64,000 nt of DNA, taken from positions 4,047,001 to 4,111,000 of the forward strand of contig JACJXX010000001.1 of assembly GCA_020636435.1 (NCBI GenBank). Direction: 5' to 3'. A model generated the notes under the pieces. It had not been told where the DNA came from and did no database searches. It saw nothing but the letters and a program-made list of their open reading frames with translations. The first letter of the stretch is position 1. Each line of letters begins with the position of its first letter. Made by a program: the position numbers and the translations under genes. Source of the DNA: Lewinellaceae bacterium. GTDB lineage: Bacteria; Bacteroidota; Bacteroidia; Chitinophagales; Saprospiraceae. This document shows positions 44,116 to 51,629 of the stretch, piece by piece.

Positions 44116-44272
44116 GGGATCGCGCAACAATAACTTACCCATTTAGGCTCGTTCTTTTGCACGCTAACGGCGTTGAAAAGCCTCGCCGTCCGTACGGATG
44201 TCTACGTTTTTCGCCTTGTTAGCGCACAAAATAACTTCGTCTATTCTGTGTAACTTATTATTGCGCGATCCC
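44116..44272. mobile_element. MITE copy C, 157 bp
   Basis: Terminal inverted repeats of about 25 bp (GGGATCGCGCAACAATAACT at the left; the right end reads GGGATCGCGCAATAATAAGT on the other strand) with a 3-bp TTA duplication at 44113-44115 and 44273-44275. Its minus-strand core (ttttgtgcgctaacaaggcg, then caacgccgttagcgtgcaaaa) aligns with the cores of copies A and B although the arms differ. No ORF. Confidence 0.78.
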
Positions 44273-44275
44273 TTA

Positions 44276-44467
44276 GGGTTTGTTTGGCAGTAGCTATTTG
44301 AGGTGGGGTTTCATGGTTTGATCGTTCAGGAAAACGGCGCTGGGCACGGTTTTTTGGGCGTTGATTTTTTGGACGGGTATTTTGGACTCTTTTGGCGGGG
44401 TAAATGGTTCTTTTGGGTGGGGGGGCGTGGTGGATTTTAACGGCCGGTTTGGTGGACTGCAAATAGC
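44276..44467. other. Spacer between two MITEs, possible gene remnant
   Basis: Bounded by the inverted 10-mers TAGCTATTTG (44291-44300) and CAAATAGCTA (44460-44469). On the minus strand it is open and reads as a Pro/Lys-rich tail (SPPNRPLKSTTPPHPKEPF, then KESKIPVQKINAQKTV) ending at a TAG at 44294. It could be the 3' end of a gene cut by MITE copy B, but the composition is low-complexity and no family is recognised. Confidence 0.3.
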
Positions 44468-44469
44468 TA

Positions 44470-44628
44470 GTGCCTCGCGCATTAAGTAACGGGGTATAGA
44501 AAATGAGGCTATTTTGTTGCCAGACAAGGCGTGAGGAGCGAGCATAGCGGGACTATATGAGCGACGAACAACGCAGTATGGCGGCAAAAGAGTCCATTTT
44601 ATATCCTGTTATTTAGTGCGCGAGGCAC
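44470..44628. mobile_element. MITE copy B, 159 bp
   Basis: Terminal arms of about 28 bp (GTGCCTCGCGCATTAAGTAA at the left; the right end reads GTGCCTCGCGCACTAAATAA on the other strand), flanked by TA on both sides. Core gttgccagacaaggcg, then gaacaacgcagtatggcggc, is clearly homologous to copy A at 12853-13011. It ends 26 bp before the 85-aa gene. Confidence 0.8.
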
Positions 44629-44654
44629 TAGGATGGCAAAGGCTTAAGAAAAAT

Positions 44655-44912
44655 TTATCCTTCTTTGTATTCCCCTTTTTCGGCCTTTTCAGCAGAGGCT
44701 ATACTGTTTTCAAGAAGCCGGAACCCAAGGCTCATTCCCGTCTCCGGGCCATACAGTTTGGCGGCAACCTGAAGCAGTAAATTCAGGAAAGCCTTGCGCC
44801 GGGAGGCCCGTTCGATCCGCTGAACATGATCGTAATAGTAAGTGGAATAAAGCGCCACTACTTCTTCATTCACCTGGCTTGTACTCATTATCTGTTCTTT
44901 GTTGTCCTTCAT
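44655..44912 (-). CDS. Hypothetical small helical protein, 85 aa
   Basis: No recognised family. The sequence is largely helical and charged (EEVVALYSTYYYDHVQRIERASRRKAFLNLLLQVAAKLYGP, then MSLGFRLLENSIASAEKAEKGE). Its start overlaps the end of the preceding membrane-anchored gene by 47 bp in another frame; a second ATG (MSTSQVNEE) at 44888 would reduce the overlap to 23 bp. Overlapping genes imply translational coupling and a shared function. The pair is divergent from the DUF4062-STAND-FGE gene, which makes it a candidate partner of it. Confidence 0.6.
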   Translation of the reverse strand: MKDNKEQIMSTSQVNEEVVALYSTYYYDHVQRIERASRRKAFLNLLLQVAAKLYGPETGMSLGFRLLENSIASAEKAEKGEYKEG

Positions 44913-45282
44913 CGGGGTGTTGTTTTATCCAATCTTCCTGCATTTGCTGGATCATCTGGATCAAAGTAAGAAGTTCTTCAGCTTTGTCGACCATGCTGGC
45001 GCTGTATTGCTGTAAGAGCTGAGCCATGCCATCTATTATTTCCTCTTGTTCCTGGGTAAGTGGCATGCCTCGCCTCAACCGCTCCAACAGTTGCATCAGG
45101 ATGCTTTTCCAGCTTTCATAAACCTGATCGTTAAATTTGACTGTTGGTTCATTTGTTTCCGTGGGAGATGGATGGAATGGGGGCGCCGCCGGCAATGATT
45201 GAACTGCGAAATTCTGAATAATGAGATAAGAAATTCCGATGATAAAAACCAGAAACAGTGGAATCCTGAAATCAGCGGCCAT
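44866..45282 (-). CDS. Hypothetical membrane-anchored coiled-coil protein, 138 aa
   Basis: One N-terminal transmembrane segment (IPLFLVFIIGISYLIIQNF, residues 7-25), a Pro-rich linker, then a helical region with heptad-like hydrophobics (WKSILMQLLERLRRGMPL, AQLLQQYSASMVDKAEELLTLIQMIQQM). Acidic and polar C-terminus. No recognised family. The ATG at 45282 is 25 bp from the start of the divergent 1000-residue gene, so both promoters must overlap or lie inside the coding starts. Confidence 0.6.
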   Translation of the reverse strand: MAADFRIPLFLVFIIGISYLIIQNFAVQSLPAAPPFHPSPTETNEPTVKFNDQVYESWKSILMQLLERLRRGMPLTQEQEEIIDGMAQLLQQYSASMVDKAEELLTLIQMIQQMQEDWIKQHPDEGQQRTDNEYKPGE

Positions 45283-45307
45283 AAAAATTCATTGAGGGTC
45301 TTTCCTT

Positions 45308-48300
45308 ATGTCGGTACAAGTTATTGAAAATTACCCTCAAAAGCCATTTTTTTCCGATATTCCACTTTTGGATTTTAAGCCCAACTTACCAAACCAAATG
45401 GCGAAGATATTCATCAGCTCTACTTACCAGGACCTGGTTGGCCACCGGGAAGCTGTGGACAACATCCTTCGGCGGATGAAACAGGAATCCGTCATCATGG
45501 AGTTCTTTGGCAGCCGGACGGATGAGGCTACCGCAGTATGTGAACAGGAGATACTGGATTCCGATATTGTCGTAGGCATCTATGCCCACCGCTATGGGTG
45601 GATTCCGGATGGCAGTGATATTGCTATTACGGAAATGGAATTCGATTGGGCGCTGAGGCATGGGAAAAAAATCCTTTGCTATACGATTGATGAAGAACAT
45701 CCTTGGAAGAAAAAATGGATAGAAATAGGGAAACCCGGACAACTCCTAGAGGATTTCAAGAAAACCAAGGCCGGCAAATTCGTCAAGAGCAACTTCACCA
45801 CTCCCGAAAACCTTGCCGCCCAGGTTGCCGCCGACCTTAGCCGGACGATCCGGGAAATGGAACAGGCAACTCCGGCCCCGCTACCTGCCCCTGGCCCTCT
45901 GGACAGCCTGCCACTGCCCGCTGATATCTTGCCCCCGGATGATGCGCCTTTCGTTGGGCTGGACTACTTTACCCGCCGCGAAGCGCGCGTGTTCTTCGGG
46001 CGCAATAATGAGATAAAGGAGTTATACGATCTGATTACCCACCCCTACACCCGGCTGGCGCTCCTCTACGGGCAGTCGGGCGTGGGCAAATCCTCGCTGC
46101 TTTTTGCCGGCCTGCTGCCCCGAATGGAGCAGGAATGGGACATCCTTCCTCGCCGCCGCACTTATGGCAAAGGGCTGGCTAAGGACTTGGAGGAATTGCT
46201 CGAAATGCCCCGAAAAAAAGCCAGGCGGCTGATCCTGCTCGACCAGGCGGAGGAAATGTTTACCAACCCCAATCCAAAAATTGCAAATGAAAAGGAAGCC
46301 CTGGCTCAGAAACTGGGCGAGTTGCTTCCTGGCGATGGCTCCACCCGCATTATCTTGAGCTTCCGCATGGAATACCTGGCGCTTGTGGAAGAATTGCTAA
46401 AAGAGCACAACCTGCCTTACCGGGACCGCATGCTGCTTAAACCCCTCAGCCAGGCAGGGATAAAAGAAGCCGTGCAGGGGCCGACTACAGATCCTAACCT
46501 GGCCAAATACCGCATCCGGCTGATGGATGTAGACGATGGGGACCCGGAAGGATGGCTGGCCAACCTAATTGCCACAGAACTGGGCAGGGATAAGGATGAT
46601 TACGTGGCGCCTCTGCTACAGGCGATGCTCCGCAAGATGTGGGATCGGGCGCCGCAATGCAAGGACAAGAATGGCAATACTTACGCTCTTTTTGACGAAG
46701 CGCTGTACCGCAGCGTTAAGAGCGACTCCATGGCCGAGTTGCTGGAGGATCAGTTGAAGGAGCTGGCTGAGATGGGCGAAGAATGGAAGAAAGTAACTGA
46801 AAGTGGCCTGGCGCTAAGCCTGCTCAATGGCTTCATCACTGATGAGGTGACGGCCGACGAGTGCACGGAAGCGCAATTGTTCGAGAAATACCCGCCAGAT
46901 AATACCCACCCGGATGTGATCGCTGTTTGTACCGCTTTAAAAGGCCTTTTCCTGCTCAGTGAACCGGCAGAACGGGAAGAGCGCACTTTCCGCCTCGCCC
47001 ACGATGCCCTCGCGCCGGTGATCCGCAAACGCTTCAATGATTCGGATGCCCCGGGGCAGCGGGCCTGGCGTATCCTGGAAAATAAGCTCATCGACCAGAA
47101 AAAGGGGATCAAACTCACTCCACTCATCCAGGATGACCTTAAAGTTGTCGAAGCTGGGCTGGCCGGTATGCAGGCGGTTCCAACGCTGGAGCCCCTGCTG
47201 GAGAGAAGCCGGAAAAAACATGAGAATGAGCGCCTACGGGAGGCTCGGTTTATTAAAAGCCTTTGCCACAATGCCGATAAGGAGATTAAAGCTTCTATCC
47301 TGAAGCTGGATTATTCCGGAGCACTGACGACGTTGGGAGAAGTCATCGGCTTGGGCCACCAGCTTGAGCTATTCATCCAATACCTTCAGGAAGTAGCCTT
47401 CTGGTGGCAGGCAGCCAATACGCCTAAAGAAGCATTGGCTGCCTTGAAAATATTGCTCGATATCAAACCGGAAGGGCTGGGCTGGCTGGAACAGGAATAC
47501 GCCCACCTCCAGGATGGCGCCGGTGATTGGATGGCCACCTTGAAACGGCTGGATGAGGCAAACCTGGTGCAAATACAGCACCGCTATTATCCGGAATTGG
47601 TGTCTGTAGAGGGTGGCTCTTTTATGATGGGCGAGGAAAAAGAAAAGCATAAAGTAACCGTCAGCAGCTTTTCTATAGCCCGGACGCCGACGACGGTTTG
47701 GCAATATGCTTTGTATTGTGCAGCAAATGGCCTGGATATAATGGAGCATGAACCAGTTTGGGGGCTCGTAGGCGATAATCCGATGATGAGAGTAAACTGG
47801 TATGATGCTACGGAATATGCTAACTGGCTCAGCCGGCAGGGACAGCTAACGGAATTCTATTCCGGTAAAGAGAAGGCAACTGCCCCCAACTGGAAGGCAA
47901 ATGGCTACAGGCTACCCACAGAAGCGGAATGGGAATATGCTGCCCGGGGTGGGCAGGAGGGAATAAAAAACAACTTCACTTTCGCCGGCAGCAATGAGGT
48001 GGATGAAGTAGCCTGGACTTCAAATAACGCCCGAAGCCGCACTCAACCCGTGATGCAGAAAAAGGCAAATGAGCTGGGTTTGTACGACATGAGCGGCAAC
48101 GTCTGGGAATGGTGCTGGGATTGGCATGGTTCCTATCAAAAGGAAGCACAGGTTGATCCAACTGGCCCAGATTCCGGCTCTGACCGTGTGTTGCGGGGCG
48201 GGTCCTGGTTCTACTACCCGGGCCTCGTGCGTTGTGCCAATCGCTACCACTACACCCCTGGCAACAGGAATCTCAATATCGGTTTTCGCCTTGCCAGGTC

Positions 48301-48310
48301 TGTGGAATAG
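45308..48310 (+). CDS. DUF4062-STAND NTPase-FGE/C-type-lectin protein, candidate DGR target
   Basis: Domains: DUF4062 at about residues 31-180 (MAKIFISSTYQDLVGHREAV, SDIVVGIYAHRYGW, AITEMEFDWALRHGKKI), a Pro-rich linker (190-215), an nSTAND1-like NTPase with Walker A LLYGQSGVGKSSLLF (near 253-267) and Walker B RLILLDQAEEMF (near 302-313), a helical region (640-755), and a C-terminal formylglycine-generating-enzyme/SUMF1 fold (760-1000: LVSVEGGSFMMGEE, YRLPTEAEWEYAARGG, LYDMSGNVWEWCWDW, RVLRGGSW). The last 30 residues resemble a DGR variable region. The FGE domain is probably a ligand-binding lectin fold rather than an enzyme. An internal ATG at 45398 starts exactly at DUF4062 and is a credible alternative start, leaving a 115-bp divergent promoter region. 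Confidence 0.88.
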   Translation: MSVQVIENYPQKPFFSDIPLLDFKPNLPNQMAKIFISSTYQDLVGHREAVDNILRRMKQESVIMEFFGSRTDEATAVCEQEILDSDIVVGIYAHRYGWIPDGSDIAITEMEFDWALRHGKKILCYTIDEEHPWKKKWIEIGKPGQLLEDFKKTKAGKFVKSNFTTPENLAAQVAADLSRTIREMEQATPAPLPAPGPLDSLPLPADILPPDDAPFVGLDYFTRREARVFFGRNNEIKELYDLITHPYTRLALLYGQSGVGKSSLLFAGLLPRMEQEWDILPRRRTYGKGLAKDLEELLEMPRKKARRLILLDQAEEMFTNPNPKIANEKEALAQKLGELLPGDGSTRIILSFRMEYLALVEELLKEHNLPYRDRMLLKPLSQAGIKEAVQGPTTDPNLAKYRIRLMDVDDGDPEGWLANLIATELGRDKDDYVAPLLQAMLRKMWDRAPQCKDKNGNTYALFDEALYRSVKSDSMAELLEDQLKELAEMGEEWKKVTESGLALSLLNGFITDEVTADECTEAQLFEKYPPDNTHPDVIAVCTALKGLFLLSEPAEREERTFRLAHDALAPVIRKRFNDSDAPGQRAWRILENKLIDQKKGIKLTPLIQDDLKVVEAGLAGMQAVPTLEPLLERSRKKHENERLREARFIKSLCHNADKEIKASILKLDYSGALTTLGEVIGLGHQLELFIQYLQEVAFWWQAANTPKEALAALKILLDIKPEGLGWLEQEYAHLQDGAGDWMATLKRLDEANLVQIQHRYYPELVSVEGGSFMMGEEKEKHKVTVSSFSIARTPTTVWQYALYCAANGLDIMEHEPVWGLVGDNPMMRVNWYDATEYANWLSRQGQLTEFYSGKEKATAPNWKANGYRLPTEAEWEYAARGGQEGIKNNFTFAGSNEVDEVAWTSNNARSRTQPVMQKKANELGLYDMSGNVWEWCWDWHGSYQKEAQVDPTGPDSGSDRVLRGGSWFYYPGLVRCANRYHYTPGNRNLNIGFRLARSVE
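48206..48297 (+). other. Candidate DGR variable region (VR)
   Basis: Codons 967-997 of the FGE-domain protein. Residues F968, Y969, Y970, G972, L973, Y980, H981, Y982 and L989 use codons TTC, TAC, TAC, GGC, CTC, TAC, CAC, TAC and CTC: all end in C and all are reachable from AAC by changing only the two adenines. C976 (TGT) is reachable from AGT. Intervening framework codons (P971, R975, A977, R979, P984, IGFR) are those conserved in CLec-fold DGR targets. Template repeat and reverse transcriptase are not in the window. Confidence 0.6.
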
Positions 48311-48342
48311 GCAGAGCCAAAGCCATTTGTATTCCACAGACC
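48297..48342 (+). repeat. 13-bp inverted repeat at the VR/stop junction
   Basis: GGTCTGTGGAATA at 48297-48309 is perfectly complementary to 48330-48342, with a 20-nt loop. The left arm includes the stop codon. No T run follows, so it is not a classical terminator; a hairpin or cruciform just after the VR is a known feature required for homing in studied DGRs. A separate terminator follows at 48395. Confidence 0.75.
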
Positions 48343-48394
48343 CAGGACCGGCGGCCTATAGCCGCCGTAGCCTTTTTACCTTCTTACCTTCCAG

Positions 48395-48433
48395 AAGCGC
48401 AGTGGGAAATACGCTCTCTCCACTGCGCTTTTT
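48395..48433 (+). terminator. Rho-independent terminator after the STAND-FGE gene
   Basis: AAGCGCAGTGG (48395-48405) pairs with 48420-48430, 14-nt loop, followed by TTT. Confidence 0.8.
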
Positions 48434-49140
48434 CTATGTCTCGAGGCAACCTGCCTCTATCAGGGCCTGCCGCATATATCGGGAGGCGATAGCCCGATAT
48501 ATAAACTACGTTTGTAGGAGGATATATGGGAAAAACGGCGCTCATTTTCAGGGGCGCTGTGCTATATATCTGTACGATATATCTGAAACCCATGCGAATC
48601 AGGATTTTTAGAGATCGGGACTGGAGGCCCGCGCAACATCATTCCGGAGGTTATTTTATCAAACTTGCGGGCCCGGATAAAGGCCGGGGTAAGCTCTGGA
48701 GTCCTGCACTCCTTGAAACGCTGTGCTATATACCTGCCAGGCCGACTGGCGCCAGCCTTTCGGGCAGGTCTGGACGACATATCTGGACTGTATGCAAATC
48801 CAGCTTTTTATGCCGATTGAGGTGCTATTGCTCGCCAGAGTTGGCGAAAACAGGGGGTTGGCGTATTGCTTGTAGGTCTGGGGCTTAGGAGTGCAGGAGA
48901 ACGGTGTGGTTTTGGGTTTTTTGGACTTCGGAGCGGAGTCCAGCAAAAGGAAGGTTTTTTTGCACTTTTTCACCCCATTTCCGACCTAAATCAGGCACTT
49001 CAAATTCCTCTCCATCCCCCTCCCGGCATTTTTTCAACTTCGATAAACCGGCAGGTTGACCCTGTGGAATAGTTGCTCCCCTGAGAAATAGCCATTGAAA
49101 AAATTCCGCAGGGTTGGGATCCTGGAAAACTTGCCGCGCC
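48434..49140. other. Non-coding region with hairpins and diverged repeats
   Basis: ATATATCGGG at 48474-48483 pairs with 48493-48502. Two diverged direct copies of a ~70-bp motif are visible (starting near 48556 and 48719: cgctgtgctatatatctg / cgctgtgctatatacctg, each followed by a atatctg block and a gcaaatc-agctttttatg or gcgaatc-aggatttttag block). A single copy of ggaggcccgcg near 48626 recalls the array at 14945-15304. No convincing ORF; looks like decayed mobile DNA. No template repeat matching the VR was found here on either strand. Confidence 0.45.
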
Positions 49141-49191
49141 TTTGCCCGAAAACCAGTTTTTTGCCCGTTTCTTTGCAGTAAAAAGAAAACT

Positions 49192-49893
49192 ATGCGAAAT
49201 ATCATCCTCTTCGTCGTGCTCCTACTCACCGGGTGCCAGGCCGAACCAGAGCAGAAGGCAGCAAATGATGAAACCACAACCGACAGCATTATCGTTGTGG
49301 CACCCGTGCAGACGCCCCCTCTCCCGGTGCTCAACCAACTAGACTACGACACCACCCAATGGACCGACCTCGCCCTCCTCGACTCCAGCATCCTCCTCGA
49401 CCTGCGGTACGCTACGGAAAACAATTTCGTGCAGGAAAAGATGTACGATTGCGCCCGTTGTTTCTTCCGCCCGGAGGCCGCCCGGGCAGTCGTCGCCGTT
49501 CACCGGGAACTGCAGCGGCAGGGCCTGGCCCTGAAAATGCTGGATTGCTACCGCCCGCGCCCGGTCCAGTGGAAATTGTGGGAAAAGGTGCCCGACCGGC
49601 GCTATGTCGCCGACCCTCGGAAAGGGTCGATGCACAACCGGGGAGCAGCCGCCGACCTGACCCTGGCCGACAGCACGGGCCGCGAGTTGGAGATGGGAAC
49701 GCCGTACGACTTCTTCGGCCCCGAGGCCTATCCTTCCTATACCGCCCTCCCCGATTCCGTGCTGGCCAACCGGGCGCTGCTCCGGGAAACCATGATGCGG
49801 CACGGGTTTCGCCCTACCCCAACGGAGTGGTGGCACTATTCCTTCGGCGGGAAAAACTATGAACTGTCGGACATGTTATGGAAATGTTATTAA
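49192..49893 (+). CDS. D-alanyl-D-alanine dipeptidase (VanX/DdpX-like, M15D) lipoprotein
   Basis: Zinc dipeptidase that cleaves D-Ala-D-Ala, used in peptidoglycan recycling or turnover. Zinc ligands are in SMHNRGAAADLTL (SxHxxGxAxD) and the catalytic Glu plus third ligand in EWWHYSF (ExxH). Other family motifs: DLRYATENNFVQEKMY and DCYRPRPVQWKLWEKVPD. The ATG at 49192 gives a lipoprotein signal MRNIILFVVLLLTGCQAE; the frame extends upstream to 49114 but without a signal peptide. No van resistance genes are adjacent, so a resistance role is not implied. Confidence 0.9.
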   Translation: MRNIILFVVLLLTGCQAEPEQKAANDETTTDSIIVVAPVQTPPLPVLNQLDYDTTQWTDLALLDSSILLDLRYATENNFVQEKMYDCARCFFRPEAARAVVAVHRELQRQGLALKMLDCYRPRPVQWKLWEKVPDRRYVADPRKGSMHNRGAAADLTLADSTGRELEMGTPYDFFGPEAYPSYTALPDSVLANRALLRETMMRHGFRPTPTEWWHYSFGGKNYELSDMLWKCY

Positions 49894-49928
49894 TACGAAG
49901 GATTAGCCTGGAAAACAGCAACAAAGCT

Positions 49929-49936
49929 TATATTTG
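49929..49936 (+). promoter_or_regulatory. -7 element TATATTTG of moxR-like gene
   Basis: Exact TAnnTTTG match followed by C, 58 bp upstream of the ATG; a weak CCTG occupies the -33 position at 19-nt spacing. Confidence 0.5.
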
Positions 49937-49993
49937 CGCGTTTCGAAGGGTAGGGTGCTTAAAAAACAAGTGGCCCCAAAATCATACGCATAA

Positions 49994-50965
49994 ATGTCAC
50001 AAACAGAATTTCAATCCGACGTCCAGGCCATTGACACACTCGCCGAGTCTTATCACGAACTCCGAAAAGAAATAGGCAAAGTTATCATCGGGCAGGAAGA
50101 GGTGGTCAGGGCAGTGATCATATCGCTCTTCAGCAACGGCCACAGCCTGCTGGTAGGGGTCCCCGGCCTGGCCAAGACCCTGCTGGTCAGCACCATCGCC
50201 GAAGTGCTGGACCTCGATTTCAAGCGCATACAGTTTACCCCTGACCTGATGCCCTCCGATATCACGGGTTCCGAGATTTTGGGGGAAGACCGGCAGTTCA
50301 AATTCAACCGGGGCCCGCTGTTTTCCAACATCGTCCTGGCGGACGAGATCAACCGGACTCCGCCAAAAACGCAGGCGGCTTTGCTGGAAGCTATGCAGGA
50401 GCGCTCCACTACCGTCGGTGGAATACGCCACCCGCTGCCTTCTCCCTTTTTCGTGCTGGCCACTCAGAACCCCATTGAACAGGAAGGCACCTACCCGCTT
50501 CCAGAGGCACAGCTCGACCGCTTCATGTTCAACATCCCATTGGATTATCCTTCCTACGATGAAGAGATCGAAGTGGTAAAGGGCACGACTTCCGTTCAGG
50601 ACTACGCGCTGCAGCATGTGCTCACCGGCGCCCAGATCAAAAATTTCCAGCAACTGATACGCAAAGTGCCGATCGCCGACAACGTGCTGGAATACGCCGT
50701 TTCCCTGGCCACCAAGACCCGCCCCAACACCGGCCGGGCCACCCAGAAGGTAAATGACTATATTTCCTGGGGCGCCGGCCCCCGCGCCTCTCAGTACCTC
50801 GTACTTGGCGCGAAATGCCACGCCGCCATCCACGGAAAATACTCTCCGGACATCGAAGACGTGCAGGCCATCGCCAAATACGTGCTCCGCCACCGCATCG
50901 TGCGCAACTATAAGGCCGAAGCGGAGGGCATAAGCGAGGAAAACATCATCGAGACCTTGTTTTAA
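49994..50965 (+). CDS. MoxR-family AAA+ ATPase
   Basis: 323 residues with Walker A LLVGVPGLAKTLLVS (near residues 51-65), Walker B IVLADEINRTPPKTQAALLEAMQE, sensor LATQNPIEQEGTYPLPEAQLDRFMF, and the C-terminal lid domain. MoxR ATPases act as chaperones that help assemble or activate metal- or VWA-domain proteins and are usually followed by a DUF58 gene and VWA-domain genes. Here a strong terminator follows immediately and no DUF58/VWA/BatA-E gene is present, so its partners are elsewhere. Confidence 0.93.
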   Translation: MSQTEFQSDVQAIDTLAESYHELRKEIGKVIIGQEEVVRAVIISLFSNGHSLLVGVPGLAKTLLVSTIAEVLDLDFKRIQFTPDLMPSDITGSEILGEDRQFKFNRGPLFSNIVLADEINRTPPKTQAALLEAMQERSTTVGGIRHPLPSPFFVLATQNPIEQEGTYPLPEAQLDRFMFNIPLDYPSYDEEIEVVKGTTSVQDYALQHVLTGAQIKNFQQLIRKVPIADNVLEYAVSLATKTRPNTGRATQKVNDYISWGAGPRASQYLVLGAKCHAAIHGKYSPDIEDVQAIAKYVLRHRIVRNYKAEAEGISEENIIETLF

Positions 50966-50987
50966 CTTTAAAAAATAAGTTTCCAGG

Positions 50988-51027
50988 CGGGTGAGTAGCT
51001 TTTTTAGCTACTCACCCGTTTTTTTTT
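50988..51027 (+). terminator. Strong rho-independent terminator after moxR-like gene
   Basis: Perfect 13-bp stem CGGGTGAGTAGCT (50988-51000) with 51006-51018, TTTTT loop, and nine T at 51019-51027. Confidence 0.92.
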
Positions 51028-51098
51028 GGGAGAATGAAACTTTCTTTTTGCAAGAATGGTTGCTTGTTTGTTAATTCATGATTAACTTAATGTTAATT

Positions 51099-51115
51099 TA
51101 ATGTAAACTACATTA
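51099..51115. promoter_or_regulatory. Palindromic operator-like site before a PH-domain membrane protein
   Basis: TAATGTA-AAC-TACATTA, a perfect 7-bp inverted repeat, embedded in a run of TTAAnT and GTAAACT repeats (51082-51128) just before the ATG at 51138. Suggests a repressor or activator site overlapping the promoter. Confidence 0.4.
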
Positions 51116-51137
51116 ACTAAACGTAAACTGCCTTGCT

Positions 51138-51629
51138 ATGAAGAAGACAAATTTTAAAGAAGAGCAACGATTCCGGAGATGGGAAGTCTTCGCACTGCTT
51201 GTGTTGTTGTTGATCGGCGTATCCTACCATTTTATTGAATTGCACGTCTCGGGTATTTACGACCCGAGCGTACTGACGCTGCAGTATGCCCTGATCGTCC
51301 TTATCCTCACCGGATCGCTGGCTTACCTCTGGTCTATCCGGTTGATCCTGAAAATAGACAAAGAGGGCATTCACTACCAGTTTTTCCCTTTGCATTACCG
51401 GAAACACAAGGTAAAGTGGGAGGAAATAGAAAACCTCGAATTCATAAACACCCCGGTATCTTCTGAACTGAGCGGCTGGGCCGTCCGGCTGGGCACCTGG
51501 GAACGCATGTTCAGCGTATCGGGCAGGACGGGCATGAGCTTAAAGCTTAAAAACGGAAAACAACTGTTCATCGGCACTCAGCATCCCGATGAGCTGAAAT
51601 CGGCGCTGGATTATATGGATGCCATTTGA
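51138..51629 (+). CDS. Two-TM membrane protein with a bacterial PH-like domain
   Basis: 163 residues: two hydrophobic helices (VFALLVLLLIGVSYHFI and LTLQYALIVLILTGSLAYLW), then a beta-rich cytoplasmic region starting LKIDKEGIHYQFFPLHYRKHKVKWEEIENLEF and ending MSLKLKNGKQLFIGTQHPDELKSALD, the pattern of a bacterial PH-like domain. Function unknown; such proteins are often stress-related. Flanked by an upstream terminator and a long downstream gap, so it is monocistronic. Confidence 0.7.
   Translation: MKKTNFKEEQRFRRWEVFALLVLLLIGVSYHFIELHVSGIYDPSVLTLQYALIVLILTGSLAYLWSIRLILKIDKEGIHYQFFPLHYRKHKVKWEEIENLEFINTPVSSELSGWAVRLGTWERMFSVSGRTGMSLKLKNGKQLFIGTQHPDELKSALDYMDAI

Noticed and set aside
44294..44587. 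97-codon ORF spanning the spacer and MITE copy B
   Set aside because: Its N-terminal half is encoded by the MITE and so cannot be an original gene; only the non-MITE tail may be a remnant.
48310..49190. DGR template repeat, Avd or reverse transcriptase beside the candidate VR
   Set aside because: I read both strands downstream and upstream of the gene and saw no copy of the VR with AAC codons, no RT motif (YxDD) and no matching IMH. The DGR machinery, if it exists, is elsewhere.
49192..49893. VanX-like gene as a vancomycin-resistance determinant
   Set aside because: No vanH, vanA or vanRS neighbours; the family is widespread in peptidoglycan turnover.
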